Shown here: positions 23,601-35,600 of the stretch, piece by piece
How positions within the stretch are numbered: position 1 is the stretch's first letter
Layout of the letters: the number at the start of each line of letters is the position of its first letter
Assembly: GCA_964019135.1 (NCBI GenBank)
Contig: OZ025252.1
Span: forward strand, 47,032,959 to 47,096,958
Reading direction: 5' to 3'
Length of the DNA: 64,000 nucleotides
Origin: Arenicola marina
Taxonomy: Eukaryota; Annelida; Polychaeta; Arenicolidae
Notes under the pieces: generated by a model
The model's database searches: none
The model's input: the letters and a program-made list of their open reading frames with translations, nothing else
Told to the model about the DNA's origin: nothing
Translations under genes and position numbers: made by a program

Positions 23601-26600
23601 CATTTTTCAAAACAGTAATGGGAAAAATAATTGCCGAAACCCTTTTCTGCTTTGCATTTTGTCAAACAGAAAATTGGAAAAGGGAAAATTCCGCTTTTAT
23701 AATGTTCAGAGGCAAAAGGAAAAACGAATAAACTTTATGTTGGTTGTATGTACCTATGTGACGGAATTTCGTTAATATGCAGCAAATGGATGAAATATTT
23801 GCCAAGTAACACATGATCTGAGAGATGAATTTGAAGCGTCGATTTCACACGTTACACGTTAGCGATAAAGGATTAAGCTAAAGAACGAGTATTTGAGGGG
23901 ACTACGATCAATCTCAATACGACCCTAGCTCATCAAGATTATTCAAACAAAGTCAGTTTATTTAATTATCATAATGTTATATGCTTTACATTGCGTTATA
24001 TTGTTCTAATTAGACTGGATGCTGTCGATTAATTTTTCCTCAATATAATTTCCATAGAAACATTCTGGCGTCCCCGCCTTCTTGCAAACACATCGCAGAA
24101 ATGGCGATATTTGTCTATTTAATCATTTAATCATCACATTAAATCATGCATAACGTTATTCGGCAGTACTGCGTGTCGGCAGCTAGGCTTCCCAAATGGT
24201 GGCGTGCAGTACTGCTGCGCCACGTACGGACAAGGCTCTGGTCCCATCTGGGCTGACGATGTGAGCTGCCCTGAAGGGGCTGCCAATCTTACAGAGTGCT
24301 CATTCAGGGGTTGGGGTGTCCACGACTGTGTTCACTCAGAGGACGTGGGTCTCGTCTGCGACCCTCAGCCTCTAGACGGTAAGCACACAATTATGTATTT
24401 GTGTGCGATGTGGCATATGTGGTGAGATGCAATAATATGTGAGGATGCCATATACGATCGTGAAAAGAAGGTAGGTGTATTGTTTCTGGCAATTGCCAAT
24501 GTATCTTATATATGACCTCGTCTTAATATTTTATGCCACCAGCGTTATATAAATATGTTCTAACAAACTCATCCAAAGCGTGTGATACTCAAAAACAAAC
24601 GTAGGATTCCTCCGGTCTTTAATGACCGAGCTCAATTAATATATAGTATAGCCTAGACGAAATTATAGTTATTATGCAAATCATCGCCACTATAAATATT
24701 GCTATTACTAGGACCCATTCGCCTGGCGGACGGCATTCCCCATCGGAGCGGTCGTCTGGAGGTCTTCCATAACAACGAGTGGGGCACAGTGTGTGGCAAT
24801 CACTTCTCATTGCTGCATGCCGGGTAAGTCCAAGTTGCCTATGAAGCTTGCACGGAATGATGCGCAGCTTGTATTTGCCCCTGGCATAACCGTTCGATGC
24901 GAAAAAAGATAATAATCCACCTTTAATCCCCAAATAAATCATTGAAACACGTAACAATGTGAATTTTGGTTTTTAGTGTCATGATTTTAGAATCATGACT
25001 GGTTAAAAATTGGGTAAATGTAACTGTCGTATAAGGAAACTATAACATTTTATGCATCTAGCTCCCCTAAGCATTATTGTATAGCCGGTTAACCATGTAC
25101 CAATCATTTAACAAAATATACCTCTTGTAAAAATTTGTGCAGTCTTATTATATGACTTCGTTAAATCGTTCCCTTGAATACCCCATAAGATAACGCAATT
25201 ATTGTGATAAAGCGAGTGCTCTGCAGCTATGTGCACATATTGTGGCAATATAAGTGATAATGTCATCTCCTTGCAGTGTGGTATGTCAGCAATTGGGTCT
25301 TGTCGCTGTGGCGTCGGTTCATTACAACGCCACGTTTGGAGAGGGAAACGGAACCATCTGGGCTGACCGCATCGAGTGTCCGTCATACGCCTCAAACCTC
25401 AGCGAATGCTCCTTCCTGGGGTGGGGCCTCAATAATTGTACCCATGAAGACGATGTGGGCGTTACTTGCCAGGTTTTAGAAGGTAAATTTCACAAAAGGA
25501 CCACGGAATAAAATTGAAAGCCACTGGTGCTGCTTGAAAACTCATCAGCCTCGAACGACATACTAAAAAGTTGAAACATTAGCTTCTTATGTAATTTTTC
25601 CCACCTGCACCGTCGGCGCTGCTGATAGTATAAATCAACGCTAATCGTGTGTCCATGTCTGCCAAGGACCCATTCGTCTCGCGGACGGAGTTCCTGGTCG
25701 AACCGGCCGCCTCGAGATCTTCCATGACAACCAATGGGGGACGGTTTGTGACGATGGCTTTTCCAGAGATGAAGCAAAGTGAGCTCTTTCATTTATATGT
25801 TCAATGCCAATGAAAAGGGACAATCATGGTCTTAGAATGAAAACATTTGGGTTTGTGCTTCTGTGACATAATTTTCCCCGTCCTTGAGATTCAACTAGAA
25901 TGCTATAAAAATGCCTACTAAGTGGGCGTTATAAATGGACAGGTTAGCTGATACACACCTGATAATAATATAAGCTGAGGTTGTATTGTGCCGGATCTGT
26001 TATTTGATGTAAAAAATGTGGTTAGTGAACGGTGGATATATAATAAAATTGTTTTCAACACTGAATTGACGGAAGGGCTTATAATTTATAAATTGACACA
26101 ACTACACGTCTGTTTTGCATAATTACACATGATGTATGGAGGTTTTGTTTTCCAATATGTTTAATAATAATTAAACAAAAATTAATACCAGATGTTAATT
26201 GTAGGAGTAAATAGAATTGGTTGTTTTGATGTGTCACCAAGTGTTTAGCGTTTAACAGAAGCCAGTACTATTGCACACCTTGGCAGTCGATTTAAGATAA
26301 GTATACCGAACTAAAATCTTGACGTCACTACTTTTTTCTTCAATTTCCCGATGTGATCATGCTTCCAATGTGATATTACAATCTATATTACAGCACGGTG
26401 TGTCGCCAGCTGGGGTTCCCCGGGGGCGGAGAGGCCTACAGCTCAGTCCATTTCGGCCAGGGTTCAGGTCCCATCTGGGCTGACAACGTCAACTGTCCGA
26501 CTGGGGCGACCAACCTCACTGAGTGCTCGTTCCTTGGTTGGGGAGTCCACAACTGTATACATTATGAGGATGTGGGCGTCAGCTGTCTGGATGGTGGAAC

Positions 26601-29600
26601 TGTCGCCACCCGGCCGGTGACCACCACAAGCACCACAACGACGGACATCAATCCGATGGGCACCACAACGATGGCCACTACAACAATGGACACCACAACA
26701 ATAGACACTACAACAATGGACATCACTCTGATGGTAACCACAACAATGGTCACCACAGCAATGGACACCACAACAATGGACATCACTCCAAAAGTCACCA
26801 CAACTATGGACACCACCACGATGGACACCACAACCATGGACACCACAATGATGGACATCACTCCAATGGTCACCACAACAATGGACACCACAACAATGAA
26901 CATCACTCCAAAAGTCACCACAACTATGGACACCACAACTATGGAAATCACAAGTATGGACACCACCACGATGATCACCACAACGATGGACGGCACAACG
27001 ATGGACACCGCAACAATGGACACCACAACAATGGACACCACAACAATGGACACCACAACGAAGGACACCACCACGATGGACACCGCAACGATGGACACCA
27101 CAACAATGGACACCGCAGCGATGGACACCACAACGATGGACACCGCAACAATGGACACCACAACGATGGACACCACAACAGTGGACCCCCCCACGATGGT
27201 CACCACAACAATGGACACCAAAACGACGGACACCACCACGATGGACACCGCAACAACGGACACCACAACGATGGACACCACCACGATGGACACCACCACG
27301 ATGGACACCACCACGATGGACACCGCAACAATAGACATCACCACGATGGACACCACAACAATGGACACCGCAGCGATGGACACCACAACGATGGACACCG
27401 CAACAATGGACACCACAACGATGGACACCACAACAGTGGACCCCCCCACGATGGTCACCACAACAATGGACACCAAAACGACGGACACCACCACGATGGA
27501 CACCGCAACAACGGACACGACAACGATGGACACCACCACGATGGACACCACCACGATGGACACCACCACGATGGACACCGCAACAATAGACATCACCACG
27601 ATGGACATCACTCCAAAAGTCACCACAACTATGGACACCACCACGATGGACACCACAACCATGGACACCACAATGATGGACATCACTCCAATGGTCACCA
27701 CAACAATGGACACCACAACCATGGACACCACAAAAATGGACACCACAACGAAGGACACCACCACGATGGACACCGCAACAATGGACACCACAACGATGGA
27801 CACCGCAGCGATGGACACCACAACGATGGACACCGCAACAATGGACACCACAACGATGGACACCACAACAATGGACCCCCCCACGATGGTCACCACAACA
27901 ATGGACACCACAACGACGGACACCACCACGATGGACACCGCAACAACGGACACCACCACGATGGACACCACCACGATGGACACCACCACGATGGACACCA
28001 CCACGATGGACACCGCAACAATAGACATCACCACGATGGACACCGCAACAATGGACACCACAACAATGGACACCACCACGATGGACACCGCAACAATAGA
28101 CATCACCACGATGGACACCACAACCATGGACACCACAACGATGGACATCACTCCAATATTCGCCACAACGATGGAGACCACAACAATGGACATCACTCCA
28201 ATGGTCACCACAACAATGGACATCACAACAATAGACACCACAACGATGGACATTACTCGAATGGTCACCACAACGATGGACACCACAACGATGGACATTA
28301 CTTCAATGGTCACCACAACGATGGAGACCACAACAATGGACATCGTTCCAATGGTCACCACAACAATGGACACCACAACGGCTTTTCCCGGTCAGTTACT
28401 TACTCAGTGAGATTAATATGTTATGAAGCAGGAAGAACGTTGACTTAAGGTATTGATGCGTTACTCTTGAAGTGGATTCATTTCACTCTGAATGAACAGG
28501 TGGTGTTTCTTCTTATTAATTAGTAAACACGCTCCTTAAATACATCATCAATATTTAGCGTTTTTTTAGTGTCATATGCCAAATGAATGCTTTCAGATTA
28601 CACCACAAATTCTCCCATTGGTAGGTACCACAATTTACTTAATAAATTGTTCAAATATCACTGACGTTGGTTACTCTGACTTGCAATCAAATCACAGTTG
28701 ATAACACGACTATTGATATTGTTTGAGTGACCTTACGAATGCAGATAAGAAATATTTGTTCCTCTATTGATTTCCATAAGCCTTACATGAACGCGAAGTG
28801 ACCGAAAATACATTTCATTTAAATTAATTAATTAATGTGTTAAAAATGTGTGTGCTTACGGGAATAATGATATCGTGTTTGTTGCATATAATGTTGCAGC
28901 AAACTGTTGTCCGACGCCTACTTATCTACCGAAGGTATAATTGCTTAACCTCACAACACATCCTTTCCATCCAATGTGCCAAAATTCAAAGTGATTATAC
29001 CGCCACTCCAGGATAAATTATCAACCATCTACGTCTCACAAGAGTACGCAGGGGTTAAGTTCCCAACCAATGCTGCAAAAGGAATGTCCCATTGTTTTCT
29101 ATTGGCGCTCCTTCCAACCAGTCCAAATATGAGCAAATACCGTATCACTGCTTCTCTGTCCAGTTATACTAACGAAAGCACCAATGTTTAATTGCAGATA
29201 CATCCATGTGTGGCAACGGAATATGCGATCACATCTGTAACAGCACCAACTCCGACTACACGTGTTCGTGTTACCATGGTTACATCCTGGAGATAAACAG
29301 TGCGACTTGTCGGGGTAACTTTCAGTTCTACCTGCGCTAATTACCAACGCTAGAGTGCGTGATGCTGTCCTGTCACGCAACATGCCGTGATGCGGAGTTG
29401 TAGAGGAGTCTTAACATCATAAGCTATGGCGTCGCGCAGTTGGTAACCAAACTGATATGCAGATCAACAGGTTAAGAGTACCAACCATCGCTCCTGGGAT
29501 CTGGAGCAATTCTACTCCAACCACATGTCATTGTTCTGCTAGATAGCTTTGCCTATTTTAGTTTCTATTTGCGCAAAAGCGTTTCATTTCATTTACTCTA

Positions 29601-32600
29601 CGGAAGCCTCCCTGTCAATGTCACGTAACGTGTGTGACTCATGTCAAGTGAATTTGGAATCACTTAAAATCTCACTTCTTGTATCCAGGTCCGTGTCCAG
29701 CCGGGACGTCCGTCACGGGAGACACGTGCTTCCCTTGCCCACACGGACAATACCAACAGTATCGAGAGAAGCTTCAATGTGACTCTTGTCCCAAAGGCTA
29801 CAACACGTCAGACACCGGCTCCACGTCATCCAGCCAGTGCAGGAGTGAGAATACTGTAACCTGTGTCTTACCGTAAATAGCAGTATGGAAGCCGTGGCGT
29901 ATTCGGGATGGGGGGAGCAGATTATCTCATTCACTCCCCGCCCCACAAGATGAAATAATGTCACCCCCCTTCACGACGATCCGTTACCTGCCTGCCCCTC
30001 CTTCCCCATGCTGCCTCCGATTGTCAGTTTATTTCAACCTACACCCCCCCCCCCCCCTGCCCTAAGCCGCGGGATCCGCGTATGACAAGTATGTCTTGGT
30101 AAATAGAACGTCTAATGATACAGACAGATTATACAGCGGAAATATCAGCATATTCAGGAATGTCCTTCCTATATGATTAATACCTGAATATGATTGATCT
30201 ACACATCGTCAATTGTATCCAAACATCATTGTTTGGCAGCTCTCTGTGACTTGGCCTTCGGTGAGTGTGAGAACGGAGGGCGGTGTGTGGACGATGGAGG
30301 ACGACCCTCGTGTGACTGCGGAGAGACCGGATTCACTGGAAAGACGTGCGTCACAGGTAGGCAGATCTACTCCATAAACACTTTCCACGGGTTGCTTTAC
30401 CGTATGCAGTGGCGACACGCAGCCATTGGTAGCGATAGTTGTCATATCACCGGGGACGCGACAGCTTGAGGCATATATGACCCTTCGCCTCGACAATACA
30501 TTCAGTATGAACAATGTATTCCCATGTCGTGGGTGGAATCGACACAGTCAAGTCATTCTTACAATAGTACGGTAAATCACGTAACCTATCACCATTTACA
30601 TCCAATCTGGCATATCCAGGGCGGCTTACTCAGAATCTCTATGCCGGATTTGACAACGGGTTGCGGCCCTGACCCACAAACGGGATATCGTCTGTAATGC
30701 GCATGCGTTGTGGAAATGCTCTCTTCTATCCCTAAAAGATGCTATGATTGTCTTTTAATTGGGTACACGATGGTGTATCTTCCACGGGTGTTTTTTTCCT
30801 CTTAATTAAATGATCTCTTTAAACTAGAACAGAGGAACACACATGCCTTCATTTCTGTCCGAAACCTTAGCGATATTCTTCCCTTATGATTTTAGAAGTA
30901 GATTTCGCTTTTCATTTCCCCGTATTTATTTTGCGTTATGTAACATTGAATATGATCACGGATCACATGGTTATGTTTGCATTTTTATTAGCAGCATATA
31001 ATACTGACATATGTCCCATTTATTGCCAAGAGGAAAGTGTACACTGATGAACTTTGTTCTTCAGATATCGACGAGTGTTTACCCAAGCCTTGTCAACATG
31101 GCGGACAGTGCACCAACACCCCTGGCGGGTATGAGTGCCAATGTCTAAAGGAAGCAGGCAACACCTATGCTGGTGCTACCTGCTCTAACGGTAAGACTGT
31201 TATTGTGTTAGAAAGCATAATATCGAAAGGTATAGTTTTGGGGGTGTATTTTTTCACTCATTAATTATTTAAATATTCCATCAACACCATAAGTATTAAC
31301 AAATGTACCCTTTTGTGCGGTAAATAGGCCACTAATAACGCATGCTTCTGTGATTGAGCATGAGGCACTCATGGCCCTTCGCTTCGAATACATGTGATGT
31401 GTGTTTCCATGCCTTTAATGTGTTTAATAAATGAGTCTACACATTCAAGTCATTCCTACAATGGTACGTTAAGCATGAAGCGAAATCCAGTAATATGACA
31501 TCATCGTAATCACGAAACCTTTACATCCAAACTGGCATATCCAGGCCGGCCTACTACGGAATCTCTATGCCGGATTTGACAACGGGTTGCGGCCCTGACC
31601 CACAAGCAGAATATCGTCTGTAATGCGCATGCATTGTGGAACTGCTTTCTCGTGTCCCTAATAGATATTATGATTGAAACTTAAACCGACGCTTCCCGCA
31701 TCCTGCAACAAAGCCAGGAAAAGACTTGGCGAAGAGGCTGGTGGGAGACCAAATTTGGGTAGCTGGAGTCAGTTTTCCGACAATCTCGCAAAAAATCTTG
31801 GTTGGTTGATGGAGGGTGGGAGAACCCAAACAATGGGTCTCCACGCCGAGGATAGCGTACATTTAACATTGAAAATGAGTATCCGCGCTTATCACCATTA
31901 CAGCGCAGAGGCCACGTAGAGGACCTGCATTATTGCATACCATTAATAAGAACCTTGTGGGTGAAGATTGCGCCGGCAACTTGCCAGAACGTGAATTATG
32001 TAATACAGACCTGAAGTTATGTACTACAAGTGTTTATATCTCTCGAAACACCACCACTACGAAAACCCCTATCACAGCGACTTGAATATGAAGTCAAAAC
32101 ACTGCCAATATAACAAAGCAAGCGAAAGCTCGCATAGAATCATGAGTGGCAAACATTTCCAAATCATATGGAAATACCAAATAACAAAAATACCATTTAG
32201 TGCAAATATCAAATAATAGAAACATAGCTTAGTGGAAATATTACTTATCATCTAACTTCTATAGACGTAACCTACCATTTGAGGAAAATGCCACCTAGTC
32301 AAGGTACATATTAATCGATATCCCACTTACTGAAAATATGCCTCATATATGGACATCTGTCGCCTCTGCGTTTCTATTCATAAATATATACAGTCAGACC
32401 CCGTTTATCCGACACCCGTTAATCTGGAAACCCCGCTATCCGACACAATGCGTCCTGTAACGGATTTTCACAATGCTAATTGCCCCCGTTAATCCGACAT
32501 TTGCTTTCCAACATGGACACGGCTTTTGTGCGACTAAAGTGCCAATTTCTCTCGTTTATCCGACCAATTGGCCATGAAGCCGGGCCCCGCCGTGTTAATT

Positions 32601-35600
32601 GGCTTTCGCTCCATTCTTTCGTTGTGATACGTGGCCGGTGGACTGTTAACAAACAACGGACACTGATGGTTATTGCTTTCAAGCGTCGACACCTGAAGGT
32701 GTCATTCTTTGTCCCAGCTGATTTTAAGTACTCATCCGGGTGGTTCAATCGCTTCAAGATACGCCTCGCCATCAATTCCCCAAGCACGGTGAAGCTAGAA
32801 GCTTCCAGGTTGTGTGTCAAACACCTGAACCATATGGCAGCTTTGCTCAAACTTACAGAACTATTCTTCCTATGCCCGTGTGCAATGTATTTTGTATAAT
32901 TTCTTAAAATTGGTTACCGTTGCCTCGAACGCACAATGGGTCATTGCACAATGGGTCATTGCCGAAGTGTCAAGTAAGTCCCCCCCCCCCCCCCCTCTGG
33001 GATTTCTGAATGCGTCAATTCGACATACTCGTCATACGACACAAATTCGGGTGTAACCGAATGTGTCGGATTAACGGGGTCTGACTGTATATGTGTTTCT
33101 CAATACTGTAGTGGTGAACAGGGAGCCGGAAGCATTAGATGTAACGCCCCTCTTCGGGCCGGTGGCGGGCGGAACAAATATTACCGTTCTTGGTAATAAC
33201 TTCGATGCTGGGTTTCAGCCTATGCGCTTGCGCCTGCAAGGCGACAAGTACGCGTGCCCAGTCTGGCAAAGGTGAGTTCCAGCACAAAGGTTTCCGGGCA
33301 AAGATGCATGTGTGTTATCATCTAAACGTGTCAGGTTTGATGGGAAGCCTCCGAAAGGTTAATTTATTAAAAAAGTGGATACGCAAGAAATGTCATTAAG
33401 CGTAGTAACTCTTCCATCGGGACTATCTGCAGTAGAATATATTTATTGTACTAGAAACATTGATCTGACACCAATATTGAGTCTTACATGCAGAATGGCA
33501 TCCCCGCCATCTTTCATAATTACCGATGCGCACAATTTTCCGCCAGCGCTAATATAAACAGACCTGCAATACATTGATACATATCTCTCCGTGATGTATG
33601 ACGTTGTTTTTGTGTCACACGAAGCAATGGGACGTATCTCGTGGCGACAACACCGCGCGGAGAGGACTTGGACGTTGGCGTGCCGCTATCCATTGAGGTT
33701 GTCTTCGAGGGGGGTCTGACAATCTCCACCCGGAAGTCATTCGAGTACCGCGCCAACCCGGAGATCACAGCGTTGTACCCAAACAACACCCTTCTCGAGT
33801 GAGTGGACCTGTCTTTATCCTGCTTCTGGCATTCGATGCCCGTTAGACACCAATGATTTATATGATTAAGATATAGTAGGTTTTAGGCTATGTATTAATA
33901 TAGTTTATAATATATGTAATATACTTAAATCTATATAAGAAAGTTAATGTGTATGAAATATCAAAACAGGCGCACCTAGTAGACAACAACGCCGTAATTA
34001 TCAGCGTTATTGAGGCACATGAAGTGCCATGCGGCTAGATGCCACCTTACGAATGATGGTGGATATAAGTGCAACAAGAAATCACTGACATCAATAATAT
34101 GTGATTGCCAAAATTGCATTTTAACGATAATAGCTTTAGCACAATCATATCAACTTCATTTAACTGCTTGACACAGGGGCGGTTCCACCTTAACGGTCGA
34201 TGGCCAGGGACTGATGTCTGTGGACACTCCATATCTAGAAATTACGATGGAAATAAATACAACTATTCATGAGACCTTCAACGTTATTGTTGAAACAATC
34301 AGGAAATACTTCAGGGAGGTGAGATCGAGTGCTGAGCCACCGAGATCATTCACCCACATTTCTACCGTTATCACCATGGTTACGGATGTAAGCGTGAATC
34401 ACATATAGTTCTGACAGTTTTTATTATAATTGCTATGACTGGTCTTGAATAGATATGCATGTGATTACTGCAAATCGTTTTAGATACATTATTGATAAAA
34501 AATCGTATTGTTATTAGTTTCAAATAATGTATGTGAATCATTTTTATTATTAGCTTATGACTACTATGAATAGTTATTATATTTAACCTTCTCCACAGAG
34601 ATGTTTTGTCCTAACCAACGAGAGGGCCGAGTGTCTCACTCCGACAGTTGTGATACCGGACAGCTTTAACGCATCAGACGAACAGTCAACGCTGGCTCTG
34701 TATGCTGGTTTCATACTTGACGGGTATGAGAAATACCGAAATCTGCAAAACACCTCCCTGGAGTCGAGCCGAACGTTGGGATATGTCCCGGTACACAACA
34801 TGACGCCGCGGACGGAAGTTTTTGTCTACAAAGGCCAGCCCCTGATTCTACGGGTAAGTGTCAGATTTATTGACTTGAGTATCGGACGCTTTAACCAGTA
34901 TAGGTCATATTGCGACAACGGGAAGGGTCAAGGAAGGGAGGAGCCATGTCACCATAGTAACCGACCTATTCTTTGAGAAGGAAGACATGGGACATTTATC
35001 TTGGGCAAACGGCAGCATCGGTACAGGTGGGAGTCTAACCGCTTGCACCTTGCCCATCACAGAACACACGACAATAGCCCCACGCGCTACTTACAAAGGC
35101 AAGGGGCGACCCCGAGTCTCCCTTTAGCCATTGGCGAGTAGTCGTTGCATCCTCCAATGCACAGTTTGCATCGCGCGTTTTTCCAGGTAACAAAATAATA
35201 TTCTCCGAACATTCTCCGAATATTCCACCAATGTTATTGACATATTACCAAAAAACATTCCGGGAATGTTTTTCAGGAAAGTTTTCTTAGTATTCAGGGA
35301 ATGCTTTTTGCGAATACTACAAGCGAATCTTTCCAGGACATTAAACGAACATGATGGTGTACTCACAGAAATGAAGCAGAAAACCGTGAAACATTTTTAA
35401 CGTCTTCATTATTAGACCGCGTGGTTGACATGTCAATGCGCCAATATCCTCCGGGAGCCAGCGCCGCACAAGTTTTGGATATGCCAAAAAAAATGTACTA
35501 ATGTGCATCACAACTGATGGGTGGATCCAAGAGGGGCAGGTCCGGAATCCCTGGACCCCCCCCCCCCCACCCCTCTCTCTCTCGCTCTCTTTTGAGGAAG

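Larger units (their letters stand above)
18964..23728. mobile_element. Nested foldback element in the SRCR5 intron
   Basis: The outer arms are a clear inverted repeat: 18964-19130 pairs with 23571-23728, sharing 'tctgaacatta' or a close form, 'ttttcccattac', 'gttttgaaa' and 'aaaccgtttgc'. Inside, a GGCTATGGCTCC minisatellite runs one way at 22505-22760 and inverted at 22990-23560, around a central palindromic spacer (about 22780-22985). The left arm is split by a 3.1-kb block (19415-22510). Arms built from tandem repeats are the hallmark of foldback/TU-type elements. There is no transposase gene. Confidence 0.65.

Noticed and set aside
22190..23610. Gly/Tyr/Ser/Leu-rich and Trp/Tyr/His-rich open frames up to 228 codons
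   Set aside because: These are translations of the TACCATGGTA and GGCTATGGCTC repeats within an intron, in several frames and both strands.
26562..28376. 604-codon open frame on the minus strand across the stalk array (Val/Ile/Ser-rich)
   Set aside because: It exists only because the 15-bp repeat has a period divisible by three and lacks stops in that frame. It has no signal, splice sites or domain, while the plus strand fits the receptor splice phases on both sides.
28900..28934. Possible mini-exon encoding [10 protein letters not shown] between stalk and EGF1
   Set aside because: It would end in phase 0 while the next exon needs phase 1; the stalk exon joins EGF1 directly in frame without it.
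32476..32850. 124-codon minus-strand frame inside the pogo-type element
   Set aside because: The plus strand of the same stretch carries the recognisable CENP-B helix-turn-helix remnant, so the minus frame is a shadow.
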